64,000 nucleotides of DNA from contig JBDHXF010000007.1 of the NCBI GenBank assembly GCA_039810585.1, forward strand, positions 1 to 64,000. The letters run 5' to 3'. The stretch is from JBBATK01 sp039810585 (GTDB lineage: Bacteria > Bacteroidota > Ignavibacteria > Kapaibacteriales > NICIL-2). This document shows, piece by piece, positions 61,060 through 64,000 of this stretch (position 1 is the stretch's first letter; each line of letters starts with the position of its first letter). Position numbers and translations under genes: made by a program. The notes under the pieces were generated by a model. That model had not been told where the DNA came from. It saw only the letters and a program-made list of their open reading frames with translations, and did no database searches.

Positions 61060-61456
61060 TGTTGAGTTTTATTCCTTCTCATCACGTATTGAGTTGTTTC
61101 CGACTAAGAGCCCAGGTTTGTTTCTTTGGCAATAGGCCACGACGTCTTCATGACGATCTGCTACAATCGAAATCCATAGCCTTGAATGGAACCATGGCCT
61201 TGACAACGCGAACTCCAGTGTGTGATGATGCAGCATATGGGAAAATGCCTGCGCTGGAAGTGGCAACCTGGCGGACAGGAGCTGAGTGTCCCTCCACGAT
61301 CTGGATTCCTACTCATTTTTGTGGAGGGTCACTCAGTCCACTAAACTATCCATTAGAAGTGAGCTATCGCTTGATATAAGTCAAGCCTAGGTTGTTAAAG
61401 CTCAATTATTCTAAAGAAATCAACACATTCCCGGCTCTGACTGCGATGAATAGTAC
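61060..61456. other. Intergenic region between the Crp/Fnr-type gene and the CLC gene
   Basis: About 400 bp. No coding sequence stands out. A long imperfect inverted repeat lies at 61284-61334: GAGTG-T-CCCTCCAC pairs with GTGGAGGG-T-CACTC, 23 bp apart. It may end the Crp/Fnr gene or mark a small structured RNA. Confidence 0.5.
61284..61334. repeat. Imperfect inverted repeat, 14-bp arms
   Basis: Arms 61284-61297 and 61321-61334 match at all but one position and are separated by 23 bp including an AT-rich segment. Position: 123 bp before (5' on the plus strand of) the stop of the Crp/Fnr-type gene. Confidence 0.6.
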
Positions 61457-62176
61457 TTATTGTCGTAGGAGGGTTTCGAGCCCGTGCGGATCAATCACGC
61501 GGATGCTTTGTCGCGTCAGTTTTACATATCCGGCTTTGGCAAATTGAGCCAGCGTTCGCACCAGCGTTTCGATTGAGGTACCAACATACTGTGCCAGATT
61601 AGTACGAGAGAGGCGGATGTCAACCGGCGTACCGGCCACCACCGGATCCTGATATTTCTGCTCCAAGATGAGCAATGCCAGCGCCACTCTCACTTTGACC
61701 GGATACTGCGTAAATGCAGTGATTCGCTCTGTCAACGCACTGAACTCGTTACACAGGCTCACGATCATCCAACGCAGGAAGCTGGGAGACTGATACAAGA
61801 TCTGCTCGAATTCCGAGCCATTAATCTGCCACACTTGAGTCTCCTCCAAGGCGGTAATACTGAAGGGTTGCGGTTGTTTGCTAAGCAGTGGACGGTAGCC
61901 AAAAAAATCGCCGCTCGTGAACAAGAACAGTACTTGGTCGGATCCATAAGGCGTTGACTGGTGTGCCTTCACTCGTCCCGACCGAATGATGTACACCGAA
62001 GAGGCGTGATCACCCTCGCGAAAGAGAAGCGACTTAGCTGCTATGTTGTGAATTTCGGCAGAGTTCAGCAGCCGACCGTAAATATTCGGATCAATTTGCA
62101 CCCAATCGATTGGTGTTGGGAAGTAGAAACGACGAATGTCTTCTACGGTCAAAGCCCGCTGTGAAACCGATTTCAT
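61457..62176 (-). CDS. Crp/Fnr family transcription regulator
   Basis: 239 residues. A cyclic-nucleotide-binding-like domain at about 30-145 (LLFREGDHASSVYIIRSGRVKAHQ, then LFTSGDFFGYRPLL) is followed by a helix-turn-helix (LSRTNLAQYVGTSIETLVRTLAQFAKAGYVKL, read in parts at 190-220). The Fnr cysteines for an iron-sulfur cluster are absent from the N-terminus, so it is not a classic oxygen-sensing Fnr. GAGGAG precedes the ATG at 62176. It follows the FAD oxidoreductase gene by 49 bp on the same strand. Its effector and targets are unknown. Confidence 0.9.
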   Translation of the reverse strand: MKSVSQRALTVEDIRRFYFPTPIDWVQIDPNIYGRLLNSAEIHNIAAKSLLFREGDHASSVYIIRSGRVKAHQSTPYGSDQVLFLFTSGDFFGYRPLLSKQPQPFSITALEETQVWQINGSEFEQILYQSPSFLRWMIVSLCNEFSALTERITAFTQYPVKVRVALALLILEQKYQDPVVAGTPVDIRLSRTNLAQYVGTSIETLVRTLAQFAKAGYVKLTRQSIRVIDPHGLETLLRQ

Positions 62177-62225
62177 ACGTTCTCCTCTTGATGAATGAGA
62201 CAAATCGCGCGAACACCCCACATCC

Positions 62226-63809
62226 TTAGCGCTGTTTCGAACCTGCTACGCGCCGATGCTTCAGCACCAGCTCTGCAGCTCGAAAGCCCTCTGCAACACC
62301 GTTTTCAAATGCCGAAATGCTGGTATTGTCTGTGTTGGCAAAGAAGATGGAACCGAATGGACGCGACGCACGTTGAGCCGGTCCATTGTGCGACCCTGGT
62401 CTGGCCTGTACCATGGAATGCCCCCACGCATATGTGTAGACCTCACGGACCGTTTCGCTATTCGGCTGACCCATCAATTCAAGTGTCTTCGTGGCTACTG
62501 CTCGTGCATAGTCCACAACGGAGGGCTCGTCTAACAAAAGGGAACGCTTTGTTTCAGGAAGGGGCACGTACACACTTGCAACATACGCCTCACCATCCAC
62601 ACGTGCACCAATTGTCTTAGGATCGATGATATCCGTAAACAATTCGCCCGCCTCCGGAAACCATGTATCGAAACCCCTATTGGGCATGATTGGCTGCTCC
62701 GAACAAAGATGCACGGTAAGCATGGGCGTGTAGTGGAACGAAGCGATCGCCTTTCGCTGGTCATCCGGTAAGTCCGGTATGAGCCTGGGCACCATGAACT
62801 TCTGTGTGGCTACCACAACATGGTCGGCTTGCACACGCACCTCTCGGTCTGCATGAACTGCATGAAGAAGTACACCGTTGTTGTTCTGTTCTATTCGAGT
62901 GACGCAGTGCGAAAGCAACAATTCCTCATTGTTAAAACGCTCGCTCAGTCGCTCGGTAAAGCCTCCCAATCCACCGTCGAAGGAAAGCCGTTTCACCGAT
63001 GCGTCCTTGGCGATCTCTCCGGTGTAGAAGTTGATCAACCCATAGGCATTCGTCAGATCCAGCGTTGTACCCATCGACGATCGTGTGTACAGCTCTATAA
63101 AATTGTTCAAGAACGGTGAGCGATACCGATCACAATACTCCCGCGCTGTCATACGATCCAGCGCCGCAAGGTGTGTGTTTAGTCGCGAGGGTAAGGGATA
63201 AGGCGGAACTTCTCGCACGGCAAGAATATCGTCACGAAAACGCTTCATCGCCTCTCGATCTGTCGCGCTGATTTCCATGGAGCCAATTACTGAGTCTTGC
63301 CAATAATCGTAGTAATAGTGGGTGTTCAGCACCAGTGCATCTTCCGGTGCGGCGACAGGATTGGTTTGCGAAAAGTCGAGCAACTCCTGCACCAGTGGAG
63401 TTTGATCCACGAAGTAAATCGAAGCCAAGGGGAAGCGAAGTCCACGGTAGGACGAAAACACTGCCGCTCCACCTGCCCTTTCCTCGTTCTCAAGGATAAT
63501 GACGTGTAATCCCTGTTTCCGCAAGGCATAGGCTGCACTGAGGCCGGAGGGACCACTCCCCACAATGGCCACGTCGCACTTCAGCGTTTTTCCATCTCCC
63601 GCCGGAAGCGGCGTGCCGTCGCGCAGGTAATGATGGGGAATGGTATAGTTTTGAGAGTGACGGTAAAATGGACTTTGCGGTGGCGTCTTGGCATTAACTG
63701 CCGGACTGACCTTTCGAGTTTTCGACTCGCCACAGCCTAACAAAGAACTCAAGTACACAGACCCTGTTCCCAGCACGACCGTCTTCAAAACATCTCTTCT
63801 GCTTGGCAT
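62226..63809 (-). CDS. Tat-exported FAD-dependent oxidoreductase (amine oxidase/desaturase-like)
   Basis: 527 residues. A twin-arginine signal (MPSRRDVLKTVVLG) with a lipobox-like LLGC at residues 24-27 suggests a membrane-attached periplasmic enzyme. FAD-binding follows: AIVGSGPSGLSAAYALRKQG near residue 82, the ILENEERAGG segment, and the C-terminal FAD motif SIFFANTDNTSISAFENGVAEG. The middle is the flavin-containing amine-oxidase/phytoene-desaturase-like substrate domain. The substrate is unknown. AAGGAG lies 5 bases before the ATG at 63809. The Crp/Fnr-type gene follows 49 bp downstream. Confidence 0.88.
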   Translation of the reverse strand: MPSRRDVLKTVVLGTGSVYLSSLLGCGESKTRKVSPAVNAKTPPQSPFYRHSQNYTIPHHYLRDGTPLPAGDGKTLKCDVAIVGSGPSGLSAAYALRKQGLHVIILENEERAGGAAVFSSYRGLRFPLASIYFVDQTPLVQELLDFSQTNPVAAPEDALVLNTHYYYDYWQDSVIGSMEISATDREAMKRFRDDILAVREVPPYPLPSRLNTHLAALDRMTAREYCDRYRSPFLNNFIELYTRSSMGTTLDLTNAYGLINFYTGEIAKDASVKRLSFDGGLGGFTERLSERFNNEELLLSHCVTRIEQNNNGVLLHAVHADREVRVQADHVVVATQKFMVPRLIPDLPDDQRKAIASFHYTPMLTVHLCSEQPIMPNRGFDTWFPEAGELFTDIIDPKTIGARVDGEAYVASVYVPLPETKRSLLLDEPSVVDYARAVATKTLELMGQPNSETVREVYTYAWGHSMVQARPGSHNGPAQRASRPFGSIFFANTDNTSISAFENGVAEGFRAAELVLKHRRVAGSKQR

Positions 63810-64000
63810 GTGCACTCCTTCGTGGCAGGTAATGCTAATATAGTGGTCAACCGAACGCTAATGGTGCACTGCTTCGCTTTCTTCAGCGAGAATCCATGCG
63901 CATTGGAGAGATGGAGGACGAAGTCCGTCCGTACTACCCTGCTCCCGCTGACCGGCAAAGATTTCATTATTCGTGCGCGCCTGCGGCACGCCACTCTCCA
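63810..64000. promoter_or_regulatory. Upstream region of the FAD oxidoreductase gene, window edge
   Basis: About 190 bp with no recognisable gene. It should hold the promoter for the oxidoreductase and regulator pair; no clear promoter element or palindrome was picked out. Confidence 0.3.

Noticed and set aside
61457..62176. Calling the Crp/Fnr-type regulator an oxygen-sensing Fnr
   Set aside because: The N-terminal cysteines that bind the iron-sulfur cluster are absent.
1..64000. CRISPR array, prophage, insertion sequence, integron
   Set aside because: No regularly spaced repeats, transposase, integrase, phage structural genes or direct target repeats were found.

Overview
The window looks like a chromosomal segment of a Bacteroidota/Chlorobiota-type bacterium (FCB group; an Ignavibacteria- or Kapabacteria-like lineage would fit). 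The main reasons are a full-length SprA, the outer-membrane translocon of the type IX secretion system (T9SS); two proteins ending in T9SS sorting domains; several PKD-containing or beta-propeller surface proteins; and many outer-membrane proteins with short N-terminal signals. 4-hydroxyphenylpyruvate dioxygenase implies access to oxygen. I see no tRNA or rRNA gene, CRISPR array, transposase, integrase or phage gene.

Layout. 0-7.9 kb: a repeat-rich T9SS cargo protein running off the left edge, hppD, two tandem paralogous small membrane proteins, a hexapeptide acyltransferase and a predicted outer-membrane protein. 7.9-14.7 kb: sprA. 15-20.3 kb: a tripartite RND efflux operon (TolC-like, membrane fusion protein, RND pump). 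20.4-23.3 kb: a YncE-like beta-propeller protein, an MsrB lipoprotein fused to a degenerate MsrA-like domain, and a short-chain dehydrogenase. 23.5-28.9 kb: an OmpA-like protein with two OmpA domains, then a DUF1800/DUF1501 pair, the latter with a T9SS sorting domain. 29.1-33.4 kb: a PKD plus SUMF1-like lipoprotein, a Gfo/Idh/MocA dehydrogenase, a secreted endonuclease/exonuclease/phosphatase-fold protein and an RlpA-like protein.

33.7-44.4 kb is the most interesting part. Two minus-strand units lie in a row. The first encodes a YceI protein, a porin and, after a terminator, a second YceI protein. The second encodes a decaheme c-type cytochrome, a large MtrB/PioB-like outer-membrane barrel, a tiny Tat-signal protein, a Tat-exported four-cluster ferredoxin subunit, a ten-helix NrfD/ActC-like quinone-site protein, a single-span periplasmic protein and a monoheme cytochrome c. 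I read this as a complete electron route between the quinone pool and the outer membrane, with no molybdopterin subunit. A near-identical palindrome (AGATA-N4-TATCT core) lies about 100-120 bp upstream of the first gene of both units, which suggests shared control.

44.8-52.4 kb: the RDD / SpoIIM / membrane protein / DUF4129 / DUF4350 / MoxR / DUF58 cluster, with RDD divergent. 52.6-55.5 kb: a small secreted protein, a second Gfo/Idh/MocA dehydrogenase and a GT9 heptosyltransferase-like enzyme. 55.6-61.1 kb: an ion and osmotic homeostasis group (CLC chloride transporter, DUF389 protein, a glycosyltransferase-HAD phosphatase fusion resembling glucosyl-3-phosphoglycerate synthase plus its phosphatase, and an NhaP-type antiporter). 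61.4-63.8 kb: a Crp/Fnr-type regulator and a Tat-exported FAD oxidoreductase.

Several long perfect hairpins with 3-nt loops lie just 3' of genes across the window. They probably act as terminators or mRNA 3'-end structures, and may form a repeat family.
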